Origin: Scytonema sp. UIC 10036
Lineage (GTDB): Bacteria; Cyanobacteriota; Cyanobacteriia; Cyanobacteriales; Nostocaceae
Direction: 5' to 3'
Assembly (NCBI RefSeq): GCF_009725235.1
Contig: NZ_WJFC01000036.1
Span: 19,031 to 83,030 of the forward strand
DNA length: 64,000 nt
Part shown: piece after piece, positions 1 through 8,927 of the stretch
How positions within the stretch are numbered: the first letter of the stretch is position 1
Layout: every line of letters starts with the position of its first letter
Made by a program: the position numbers and the translations under genes
The notes under the pieces: generated by a model
The model's input: the letters and a program-made list of their open reading frames with translations, nothing else
Told to the model about the DNA's origin: nothing
Database searches by the model: none

Positions 1-2190
1 CAACTGATGAACATAGTCTTTTCGGGGGAAGAAACTTTTGTGCCATTGGCAATTGAGAGTTTCCGGTTTGAGCAAAGACCCGAAACTCAGCAGTTATGGT
101 GTCATGCAAGGCGAAGAGAGCAGCAGGATTCAGATGGCGACTTCATAGCAGATATCAAACTGTTGGATGTCAAGGGACAGATGATTGCAGAGATGGACGG
201 CGTGTCAGCCAAAAAAGTCAGCCAGTGGTTGCCCGACACTCTTGAAACTACAGACTGGTTATACGAAATAGATTGGCAAGCATTGGACTTAGAACAATCG
301 ACTCAGGCCAAGGGTGGGAGTTGGTTGATATTTACAGACTCACAAGGAATCGGCCAACAGCTAGCAGAAAAATTACAACAGCTTGAGGGTGATTGCATCT
401 TAGTCTCTGCGGGTGTGAAGTATGAAAAAAGAGATCGACAACATTATCAAATAGACCCCTCTCAACCAGAACACTTCCAAAAACTGCTCTTGGAGATTGG
501 TAGCAAACAACCACTGGGGATCGTTCACTTGTGGAGTATCGCTCCAGATGAAACGGCTCTGAGCAATGTCCCCACAGCCGAACTCCACAATTGTGGGAGT
601 GTCTTGCATTTAGTGCAAGCATTAGTGCAATTCTCTGAGCAAAGAACAGCGCATCTGTGGCTAGTGACGCAGGGAACACAAGCAGTGCCATTCACATCAG
701 AGCCATTGCAACTCACAGGCAGTAGTTTGTGGGGATTGGGTCGAGTGATTGCTTTAGAGTATCCAGAATTCCAATGCGTGCTCGTAGATTTACCTGTGGC
801 TGGAACGCGACAACAGCACACACAAGCAATACTATTGGAGTTATCAGCTTCCCGATATGCAGAAGCTCAAATTGCCTACCGTGACGATAAGCGATACGTA
901 GCTCGACTGGTGCGGCATACTGCCACTCCCAAAGAACAACTGGTAACGGATTGCGCCGAGCCAGTACAGGTGAATCAAGAGCAATTATCAGTCAAAGCAG
1001 ATGCGAGTTATTTGATTACTGGTGGATTAGGGGCACTGGGTTTGGAGGTGGCTGAGTGGTTGGTAGAAAAGGGAGCGCGAAATTTGGTATTAACAGGACG
1101 CAGCCAAGGAACTGTTGCAGCATTAGAGCGAATATCAGGATTTGAGCAATTAGGGGTGAGGGTGCTGGTGGTACAAGCCGATATCGCCCAAGTGACTCAA
1201 GTTGAGGAAGTCCTAGAAAAAATCAACTCCGAGCTACCGCCGTTGCGGGGGATTGTTCATGCTGCAGGAGTAGTGGATGGTGGAGTGTTAAAGCAGCAAT
1301 CTCAGGAGCGCTTTGAGCGGGTGATGGCTCCCAAGGTGGCAGGAACATTGAATCTTCACAACTTGACCCAACATTTGCCGCTTGAGTTTTTTGTTTGTTT
1401 CTCGTCGATGAGTTCAGTGTTTGGCTATGGGGGACAAGGTAATTATGCGGCGGCTAATGCGTTTATGGATAGCTTGGTTCATTACCGTAAGACTTTGGGT
1501 TTGCCGGGAATGAGTATTAATTGGGGACCTTGGTCGCAGGTGGGAATGATAGCTAACTTGGAGAGTGCCGACCAAAATCGTATGCAGTGGGTAGGTATTG
1601 GGAAAATTTCGACCTTAAAGGGATTGGCTGTGCTGGAGCAATTGCTAAACCAATCTCCTACGCAAGTGACAGTAATACCTATCAAATGGTCGGAATTTAT
1701 TAGTAAATCGGCTTTCGTACCACGCCTTTTCGCTAATATTGGTACTTTTGTTAAGAAAACTGAGAAATCTCAATTCTACACTCTCCTAGAGACATCTCAT
1801 CCTAGGGAGCGCAAAAAACTTTTAATTGACCATGTTTGCTCGCAGGTGACTAAAGTGTTAGGGCACAAACTTTCGCCAACACTAGACCTCCAGCAAGGAT
1901 TTTTTGAATTAGGGATGGATTCTCTGACAGCTATAGAGCTGACAAATTCTCTGCAAAAGAGTTTGGCTTGCTCTTTGCCTTCTGGCTTGACGTTTGCCTA
2001 TCCGACAGTCACAAAGTTAGCTGATTATCTAGCTCAAAAAGTACTCAAGTGGAATGAACCCGTGGAGTTGGATGTAGGTTCACAAATTATTAATCATCAA
2101 CCAGCGCTCGCTAAGTCCGATGTTGAAAATTTATCCGAGCGTGAAGCTGAAGCTTTGCTGATGGAAAAATTAACAAGTATTAATTTTTGA
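1..2190 (+). CDS. Type I polyketide synthase, C-terminal part (DH end-KR-ACP)
   Basis: The reading frame is open from the first base (residues Q-L precede the first ATG at 7), so the true start lies upstream; homology to the two following PKS genes shows the window begins inside the dehydratase domain. The order is DH C-terminus (codons 1-80), ketoreductase structural half (about 85-320), catalytic KR (about 335-525; NADPH motif GGLGALG at codon 341, catalytic Tyr in GGQGNYAAAN at codon 482) and ACP (about 605-680; phosphopantetheine Ser in LGMDSL at codon 641). The KR reads VVDGG where B-type KRs carry LDD, so the alcohol may have the other configuration or not be set up for dehydration. The protein ends in a charged helix, EAEALLMEKLTSINF, a likely docking element for the next protein. 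Expected role: one malonate extension leaving a beta-hydroxyl or alkene, depending on the unseen part of the DH. Confidence 0.93.
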   Translation, partial: QLMNIVFSGEETFVPLAIESFRFEQRPETQQLWCHARRREQQDSDGDFIADIKLLDVKGQMIAEMDGVSAKKVSQWLPDTLETTDWLYEIDWQALDLEQSTQAKGGSWLIFTDSQGIGQQLAEKLQQLEGDCILVSAGVKYEKRDRQHYQIDPSQPEHFQKLLLEIGSKQPLGIVHLWSIAPDETALSNVPTAELHNCGSVLHLVQALVQFSEQRTAHLWLVTQGTQAVPFTSEPLQLTGSSLWGLGRVIALEYPEFQCVLVDLPVAGTRQQHTQAILLELSASRYAEAQIAYRDDKRYVARLVRHTATPKEQLVTDCAEPVQVNQEQLSVKADASYLITGGLGALGLEVAEWLVEKGARNLVLTGRSQGTVAALERISGFEQLGVRVLVVQADIAQVTQVEEVLEKINSELPPLRGIVHAAGVVDGGVLKQQSQERFERVMAPKVAGTLNLHNLTQHLPLEFFVCFSSMSSVFGYGGQGNYAAANAFMDSLVHYRKTLGLPGMSINWGPWSQVGMIANLESADQNRMQWVGIGKISTLKGLAVLEQLLNQSPTQVTVIPIKWSEFISKSAFVPRLFANIGTFVKKTEKSQFYTLLETSHPRERKKLLIDHVCSQVTKVLGHKLSPTLDLQQGFFELGMDSLTAIELTNSLQKSLACSLPSGLTFAYPTVTKLADYLAQKVLKWNEPVELDVGSQIINHQPALAKSDVENLSEREAEALLMEKLTSINF

Positions 2191-2300
2191 AGAACCAAAT
2201 TATGAGCCAAGCAGACCAGTCAATTTCTCCAATTAAGCGAGCGCTTCTAGCTGTAGAGCATATGCAAGCCAAGCTAGAAGCTGTGGAAACAGCTAAAAAA
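2100..2300 (+). other. Docking-helix pair between first and second PKS proteins
   Basis: C-terminal tail LSEREAEALLMEKLTSINF of the first protein faces the N-terminal helix MSQADQ...IKRALLAVEHMQAKLEAVE of the second. The same tail and an almost identical head recur at the third/fourth protein junction (about 14410-14590), while the second/third junction uses a different pair. Confidence 0.7.
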
Positions 2301-5300
2301 GAACCAATAGCGCTCGTGGGCATGGGGTGTCGATTTCCGGGCGGTGTACTCAATCCAGAAGCCCTCTGGCAACTACTGCGCGACGGTGTAGATGCAGTCA
2401 CTGAAGTGCCAGCGAATCGCTGGGATATTAATGCTTTGTATGACCCCAATCCGGAAACTCCCGGCAAAATGTATACTCGCTACGGTGGGTTTATCAGTCA
2501 GTTGGAGGACTTCGACGCTCAGTTTTTCGGGATTGCCCCCAGAGAAGCGGTGAGCCTCGACCCTCAGCAACGGATGCTGTTGGAGGTCAGTTGGGAAGCA
2601 ATAGAAAGTGCCAACATCAGCCCCGCTCAATTGCTAGGTTCTCAAACCGGGGTGTTCGTTGGCATTTCTGCTAATGATTATTTGCACCGCTTGGTGAGTA
2701 GAGAAGCAACAGAGATTGATGCTTACCAAGGTACAGGCACTGTTCATAGTATTGCGGCAGGTCGCTTGTCTTATCTTTTAGGGTTAACCGGGCCAAGCAT
2801 AGCATTGGATACGGCCTGCTCCTCCTCTTTGGTAGCAGTTCATTTAGCTTGTCAAAGCCTGCGGAATCATGAGTGTAATTTAGCTCTAGCAGGCGGGGTT
2901 AACTTGCTGCTTTCCAGTGAAATTAGTATCAATTTATCGAAAGCGAGGATGCTTTCACCGGATGGGCGATGCAAAACCTTTGATGCTAAAGCTGACGGCT
3001 ACGTCCGGAGTGAGGGGTGCGGGGTGATTATCCTCAAACGACTCTCTGATGCAGTCAAAGACAACGATCTCATACTCGCATTGATTCGCGGCAGTGCAGT
3101 CAACCAAGATGGTCGCAGCAGTGGTTTGACAGCACCTAACGGTTTAATGCAGCAAGCAGTCATTCGCCAAGCGTTGGAAAATGGTGGGGTAGAACCGAGT
3201 GAAGTTAGTTATATTGAAGCTCATGGTACGGGGACTGCTTTAGGAGATCCAATTGAAGTGGAAGCTTTGGCAGCAGTGTTTGGCAACAATCGCGCCAAAG
3301 ACCAGCCCCTAACTGTAGGTTCGCTAAAAACCAATATTGGACATTTAGAGTCTGCAGCTGGAATTGCCGGACTCATCAAGGTGGTGCTGCAATTTCAGCA
3401 CCAGGAAATTGCACCGCATTTGCACTTCCAACATCCCAGTCCCTATATTGACTGGGAGAATTTGCCCCTCATAGTTCCCACTCAAAGAACTCAGTGGCAC
3501 ACAGGAGAAAATCCCCGTTTAGCAGGAGTGAGTTCTTTCGGCTTTAGCGGTACAAATGCCCATGTGATATTGGCACAACCCCCAACACAAAAGCCTCAAC
3601 CAACATCTGAAGTCGAACGTCCTTTCCATCTGCTTACCCTATCAGCAAAGACACCATCAGCTTTAGAACAGTTAGCTTTTAGCTATCAAAACTACATCCA
3701 AACTCAGACTGAAATATCGATAGCAGATATATGCTACACGGCAAATACAGGGCGATCGCATTTTCACTACCGTCTGGCGATGGTCGCTGACTCTAGGGAG
3801 CAGTTAGTAGAACAACTCACCAGCCCAGACACGACCATCACCAATGGTGTAGGCTCTCAGTTAACAATAGCTTTCTTATTCAGCGGACAAGGCTCCCAGT
3901 ACATCAACATGGGACGGCAACTTTACGAAACGCAACCGATATTCCGTGAAACACTACAGCAGTGCAATGAAATCCTTCGCCCCTATTTAAAGCCTACCTT
4001 ACTAGAGGTACTCTATCCTACCGAGTTAAGTGACCACCAGCGCTCGTCGCTACTAGATCAAACAGCTTATACCCAACCGGCATTGTTTGCGGTTGAATAT
4101 GCTCTGTATCAACTATGGAAGTCTTGGGGGATAGAACCAGATGTCGTGATGGGGCATAGCGTCGGGGAGTACGTAGCGGCAACAGTTGCTGGAGTGTTTA
4201 GCCTAGAAGATGGTCTGAAACTCATCGCCCAACGGGGACGATTAATGCAGGAGTTGCCTGGAGGTGAGATGGTTTCGGTGAAAGCATCACAACAGCAGGT
4301 AGCGGAAATCATAGCACAAAGGCGAAACACAATGGGGTTGGCACAGGAGGATGTAGCGCTCGCCGCTATCAATGGTTCAGAAAGTGTGGTGATTTCTGGA
4401 GCCAGAGAAGATGTGAGCGGGATTTGTCAACAGTTAGAACAACAGGGAATCAAAACAAAGCGCTTACAAGTATCTCATGCCTTCCATTCGCCGTTGATGA
4501 CACCAATGTTGAAGGAGTTTGAGCGTGTAGCTAATGGTGTCGCCTACAATCAACCCCAGATACCGCTAGTATCCAATGTCACAGGACTTCTAGCAAACGA
4601 GAACATCGCTACAGCCGACTACTGGGTGAATCATGTGTGCCAAACAGTGCAATTTGCCAGCAGTATGCAGGCATTGCAGGATTATGAAGTGTTCTTAGAG
4701 ATAGGACCAAAGCCAATTTTATTGGGGATGGGACGTGAATGCATACCGGAGAGGGAGAGATTGTGGCTGCCGTCTCTACGTCCGGGAGTGGCAGAATGGA
4801 AACAACTCCTGTCGAGTTTGAGTCAGTTGTATGTAGCCGGAGTTGAGGTAGATTGGTCGGGATTTGAGAGAGGCTATGCCCGAAAGAAAGTGGCGCTCCC
4901 TACCTATCCATTTCAAAGACAGCGTTATTGGATTGAGAATTCTTCCCCGGCTAGACGAGGACAAAAATCAACAAAACTGCACCCGTTACTCGATAAAAAG
5001 CTGCAATTGCCCTTAAGCCAAGACATTGTATTTGAATCAGAATTTAGTACCTCTACCAAGCCATTCTTAGCAGAACATAAAGTATACGACCAAGTTGTCG
5101 TACCAGGAGCAGCTTATCTTTCGTTACTCTTAGGAGCAGCTTCCTTAACTTTCTCAACCCAAGCGTGTCGATTAGAAAATATAGTATTCCCCCAGGCATT
5201 AGCGATCCCCTCTGGAGAAGCACGCACAGTGCAATTGGTACTTTCCCCACAAGGAAGTGCCAAATCGTTCCAACTCATTAGCTTTGATGCAGCAACAGAC

Positions 5301-8300
5301 AGCAGCAATCAGGTAAGTAAATTGCTAGTTCATGCCACAGGTTTTATCTCGCCTAGCATGAACACGACACCACAAACCATAGCCATCGAAGAAATACTTG
5401 CACGGTGTACGCAACAAATAGACAAAAGCGAAATTTACTCTAGTAGACAAAAGCGGCAAATTCAATTTGGTGCCAGCTTCCAGGGGCTAGATATTGTCTG
5501 GTGTGGGGAAGGAGAAGCCCTAGCAAAAATTAAATGGCTTGACCTAGGAGATGAGCAACAGGAGTATCAGTTATATCCAGGTTTAATCGACTCGTGCTTG
5601 CAACTCACTGGCATGATGTTACCTCAAGAAGATACGTTTGTACCGTTTGCAATTGAGAGTTTCCGGTTTGAGCAAAGACCCCAAACTCAGCAGTTATGGT
5701 GCTATACACGGCTACGAGAGCAACAAAACTCTAATATAAACAAGTTCATAGCAGATATCAAACTGTTTGACTTTACAGGACAGTTGATTGCAGAGATGAT
5801 TGGCATGGAAGCCAAAAAAGTCACTCGTCAGTTGTTGCTGCCTTCCCACAATCTAGATGTTACAGACTGGCTATACGAAATAGACTGGCAAGCATTGGAC
5901 TTAGAACAATCGACTCAGGCCAAGGGTGGGAGTTGGTTGATATTTACAGACTCACAAGGAATCGGCCAACAGCTAGCAGAAAAATTACAACAGCTTGAGG
6001 GTGATTGCATCTTAGTCTCTGCGGGTGTGAAGTATGAAAAAAGAGATCGACAGCATTATCAAATAGACCCCTCTCAACCAGAACACTTCCAAAAACTGCT
6101 CTTGGAGATTGATAGCACACAACCACTGGGGATCGTTCACTTGTGGAGTATCGCTCCAGATGAAACGGCTCTGAGCGATCTCCCCACAGCCGAACTCCAC
6201 AATTGTGGGAGTGTCTTGCATTTAGTGCAAGCATTGGCGCAAATAAGAGAGCAAAGACCACCGCATCTATGGTTAGTAACGCAGGGAACCCAAGCAGTAT
6301 CATTAACATCAGAGCCATTGCGACTCACAGGCAGTAGTTTGTGGGGATTGGGTCGAGTGATTGCTTTAGAGTATCCAGAATTTCAATGCGTGCTCGTAGA
6401 TTTACCTGTGGCTGGAACGCGACAACAGCACACACAAGCAATACTGTGGGAGTTATCAGCTTCCCGATATGCAGAAGCTCAAATTGCCTACCGTGACGAT
6501 AAGCGATACGTAGCCCGACTGGTGCGGCATACTGCCAGTTATCCTCAGAAACAACTGACAACAGATGAGCCGATGGGTGTTGCAGAATCTAGGGATGATT
6601 CTTGTGGAACGGAGGGCAAGATGCCTGCTCCAAAGATACAAGGGAAGGGCGAGATACCTATCCCACAAAAAGACAAAATTCATCCCGCAAATATGCAACG
6701 CCAGCCAGTGCAATTAAAAATCTCTGAATATGGCTTATTAGATAATCTTTCCCTCCTAGAGATGAAGCGTCGCTTACCACAAATGGATGAGGTAGAAATT
6801 CAAGTGCAAGCAAGCACAGTGAATTTCCGAGATGTACTCAATGCTTTAGGAATGCTTAAAGAGTATTATGCCGAAAAGATGGGGATTACCCAAGCGAGTC
6901 ACTTGACTTTTGGATTTGAATGTGCGGGAATTATCGCCACCGTAGGAGAAAATGTTTCCCACCTGCAAGTAGGGGATGAAGTTGTAGCATGGGTGACAAC
7001 TCACGATGCTTTGAGTAGTTTTGTCACCTTAGCCGCAACGACGGTGGTGAAAAAGCCGACAAATTTGAGTTTCCAACAAGCAGCGACAACACCTTTAGCA
7101 TTCTTAACAGCCCAGTATGGATTGCATACATTGGCTCAACTCCAGCCAGGAGAACGAGTTTTGATTCATGCGGCGGCTGGAGGTGTGGGTCAAGCAGCGG
7201 TGCAGATAGCGCTGAATGCTGGCGCGGAGGTATTCGCTACCGCTTCGATTCACAAGTGGGAATTTCTCAAATCAATGGGAGTTAAGCACGTAATGAACTC
7301 CCGCAGTTTAGATTTTGCCGACGAGGTAATGAGTTTGACCCAAGGACAAGGGGTAGACGTTGTTCTCAATAGCTTTAATGGTGAGTTCATCCCCAAAAAC
7401 TTACAGGTGCTTTCCAATCGAGGAAGATTTGTTGAAATCGGCAAAATTGGTATTTGGGATGAAAGCCAAGTCAGAGACATAAGAGAAGATGTTTCATATT
7501 TTGCTTTTGATTTAGGGGAAGTTCAGCAAAAGCAGCCGGATTTAATTCCTTCCATGTTGCAGCAGTTGATGGCACAATTGCACACAGGTACTTTAAAACC
7601 TTTACCTCAGACTGTATTTCCACTGGAGCAAGTCGTGAATGCTTTCCGGTACATGGCAACAGCCAAACATATTGGCAAAGTGGTGATATCGATGCCACCC
7701 ATAAAACCTAAGGTGAATGGGGATCGATTATCAGTCAAACCAGATGTAAGTTATTGGATTACTGGTGGATTAGGAGCACTGGGTTTAGAAGTGGCTGGGT
7801 GGCTAGTAGAAAAAGGAGCGCGAAATTTGGTATTGACTGGACGCAGTCAGGGATCTGTTGCCACAAAAGAGCGAATATCAGAATTTGAGCAATTAGGGGT
7901 GAGGGTACTGGTTGTCAAAGCAGATGTGTCTCAAGTGACTCAGGTTGAGGAAGTTATAAAGAAAATTAGCTCCGAGCTACCGCCACTACGGGGTATAATT
8001 CATGCGGCAGGAGTATTGGATGATGGAGTGTTAAAGCAGCAATCTCAAGAGCGCTTTGAGCAGGTGATGGCTCCTAAGGTGGCAGGGGCATGGAATCTCC
8101 ATAACTTGACCCAACATTTGCCGATAGAGTTTTTTGTGTGTTTCTCGTCAATAAGTTCGGTGTTTGGCTCTGGAGGACAAGGTAATTATGGAGCAGCAAA
8201 TGCGTTTATGGATAGCTTGGCTCATTACCGTCAGACTTTGGGTTTGCCCGGATTGAGTATTAATTGGGGACCTTGGTCGCAGGTGGGGATGGCAGCTAGC

Positions 8301-8927
8301 TTGGATAGTGGCAACCAAAATCGCATTCAAGGGGCAGGTATTGGAACAATTTCGACCTTAAAGGGATTGACTGTGCTGGAGCAATTGTTAAACCAATATT
8401 CAGCTCAAGTGGCGGTAATACCCATTAACTGGTCGCAATTTATCAGCGAATCAATGGCATCAGCGTTTTTTGCTAACTTCACTCAGACCTCAACCAAGAC
8501 AGTTGAGCAATCTGAGTTCCGCACCCGATTAGCAGCAGCTAAAGCCAGCGAACGCAAAAAGCTTTTAATCGACCACATTTGCTTACATCTAACTAAAGTA
8601 CTGGGGATAAACCTTTCAACCCGAAACCTCCAGCAAGGGTTTTTCGAGTTAGGGATGGATTCTCTGACATCTGTGGAATTACGAAATCGATTGCAAAACT
8701 CTCTGGGATGTTCTTTACCTTCTAGCTTGACTTTTGATTATCCAACAGTCACACTGTTAGCTGATTATTTAAGTAAAGAAGTACTTTCAATAGAACCATC
8801 TGGGATTGAACAACAAGCAAGCGATCGCTCAGATTTATCAACCACTCTCGATAAGCTATCCGAAAGCGAAATCGAAAAGCTGCTCGCACAAGAACTAGCC
8901 GTTATTGAGGAAAGTAAGGGTCAATGA
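2202..8927 (+). CDS. Type I PKS, fully reducing module KS-AT-DH-ER-KR-ACP
   Basis: The ATG at 2202 is preferred, 11 bp after the previous stop; an in-frame TTG at 2187 would add five residues. Numbering from the ATG (2241 residues): N-terminal docking helix (1-33), KS (35-460; active Cys206 in DTACSSSL, His motifs EAHGTG and NIGHL), AT (555-875; Ser653 in GHSVGEY; HAFH motif predicts malonyl-CoA), DH (925-1220; His959, Asp1130 in DSCLQ, FQG motif intact), KR structural half (1225-1445), ER (1500-1830; HAAAGGVGQAAVQIA nucleotide site), catalytic KR (1845-2040; LDD motif of B-type KRs) and ACP (2115-2195; Ser2154). All reductive domains look intact, so the module should leave a saturated CH2-CH2 unit. 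The LDD motif fits the 3R-alcohol that DH domains normally use. It is translationally close to both neighbours and probably accepts the chain from the preceding ACP. Confidence 0.95.
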   Translation: MSQADQSISPIKRALLAVEHMQAKLEAVETAKKEPIALVGMGCRFPGGVLNPEALWQLLRDGVDAVTEVPANRWDINALYDPNPETPGKMYTRYGGFISQLEDFDAQFFGIAPREAVSLDPQQRMLLEVSWEAIESANISPAQLLGSQTGVFVGISANDYLHRLVSREATEIDAYQGTGTVHSIAAGRLSYLLGLTGPSIALDTACSSSLVAVHLACQSLRNHECNLALAGGVNLLLSSEISINLSKARMLSPDGRCKTFDAKADGYVRSEGCGVIILKRLSDAVKDNDLILALIRGSAVNQDGRSSGLTAPNGLMQQAVIRQALENGGVEPSEVSYIEAHGTGTALGDPIEVEALAAVFGNNRAKDQPLTVGSLKTNIGHLESAAGIAGLIKVVLQFQHQEIAPHLHFQHPSPYIDWENLPLIVPTQRTQWHTGENPRLAGVSSFGFSGTNAHVILAQPPTQKPQPTSEVERPFHLLTLSAKTPSALEQLAFSYQNYIQTQTEISIADICYTANTGRSHFHYRLAMVADSREQLVEQLTSPDTTITNGVGSQLTIAFLFSGQGSQYINMGRQLYETQPIFRETLQQCNEILRPYLKPTLLEVLYPTELSDHQRSSLLDQTAYTQPALFAVEYALYQLWKSWGIEPDVVMGHSVGEYVAATVAGVFSLEDGLKLIAQRGRLMQELPGGEMVSVKASQQQVAEIIAQRRNTMGLAQEDVALAAINGSESVVISGAREDVSGICQQLEQQGIKTKRLQVSHAFHSPLMTPMLKEFERVANGVAYNQPQIPLVSNVTGLLANENIATADYWVNHVCQTVQFASSMQALQDYEVFLEIGPKPILLGMGRECIPERERLWLPSLRPGVAEWKQLLSSLSQLYVAGVEVDWSGFERGYARKKVALPTYPFQRQRYWIENSSPARRGQKSTKLHPLLDKKLQLPLSQDIVFESEFSTSTKPFLAEHKVYDQVVVPGAAYLSLLLGAASLTFSTQACRLENIVFPQALAIPSGEARTVQLVLSPQGSAKSFQLISFDAATDSSNQVSKLLVHATGFISPSMNTTPQTIAIEEILARCTQQIDKSEIYSSRQKRQIQFGASFQGLDIVWCGEGEALAKIKWLDLGDEQQEYQLYPGLIDSCLQLTGMMLPQEDTFVPFAIESFRFEQRPQTQQLWCYTRLREQQNSNINKFIADIKLFDFTGQLIAEMIGMEAKKVTRQLLLPSHNLDVTDWLYEIDWQALDLEQSTQAKGGSWLIFTDSQGIGQQLAEKLQQLEGDCILVSAGVKYEKRDRQHYQIDPSQPEHFQKLLLEIDSTQPLGIVHLWSIAPDETALSDLPTAELHNCGSVLHLVQALAQIREQRPPHLWLVTQGTQAVSLTSEPLRLTGSSLWGLGRVIALEYPEFQCVLVDLPVAGTRQQHTQAILWELSASRYAEAQIAYRDDKRYVARLVRHTASYPQKQLTTDEPMGVAESRDDSCGTEGKMPAPKIQGKGEIPIPQKDKIHPANMQRQPVQLKISEYGLLDNLSLLEMKRRLPQMDEVEIQVQASTVNFRDVLNALGMLKEYYAEKMGITQASHLTFGFECAGIIATVGENVSHLQVGDEVVAWVTTHDALSSFVTLAATTVVKKPTNLSFQQAATTPLAFLTAQYGLHTLAQLQPGERVLIHAAAGGVGQAAVQIALNAGAEVFATASIHKWEFLKSMGVKHVMNSRSLDFADEVMSLTQGQGVDVVLNSFNGEFIPKNLQVLSNRGRFVEIGKIGIWDESQVRDIREDVSYFAFDLGEVQQKQPDLIPSMLQQLMAQLHTGTLKPLPQTVFPLEQVVNAFRYMATAKHIGKVVISMPPIKPKVNGDRLSVKPDVSYWITGGLGALGLEVAGWLVEKGARNLVLTGRSQGSVATKERISEFEQLGVRVLVVKADVSQVTQVEEVIKKISSELPPLRGIIHAAGVLDDGVLKQQSQERFEQVMAPKVAGAWNLHNLTQHLPIEFFVCFSSISSVFGSGGQGNYGAANAFMDSLAHYRQTLGLPGLSINWGPWSQVGMAASLDSGNQNRIQGAGIGTISTLKGLTVLEQLLNQYSAQVAVIPINWSQFISESMASAFFANFTQTSTKTVEQSEFRTRLAAAKASERKKLLIDHICLHLTKVLGINLSTRNLQQGFFELGMDSLTSVELRNRLQNSLGCSLPSSLTFDYPTVTLLADYLSKEVLSIEPSGIEQQASDRSDLSTTLDKLSESEIEKLLAQELAVIEESKGQ

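Noticed and set aside
2187..2201. TTG starts at 2187 and 14470, overlapping the previous stop
   Set aside because: An ATG five codons downstream begins a sequence typical of PKS docking helices (M-QADQ); the TTG would only add KNQI-like residues, so the ATG was chosen at both genes.
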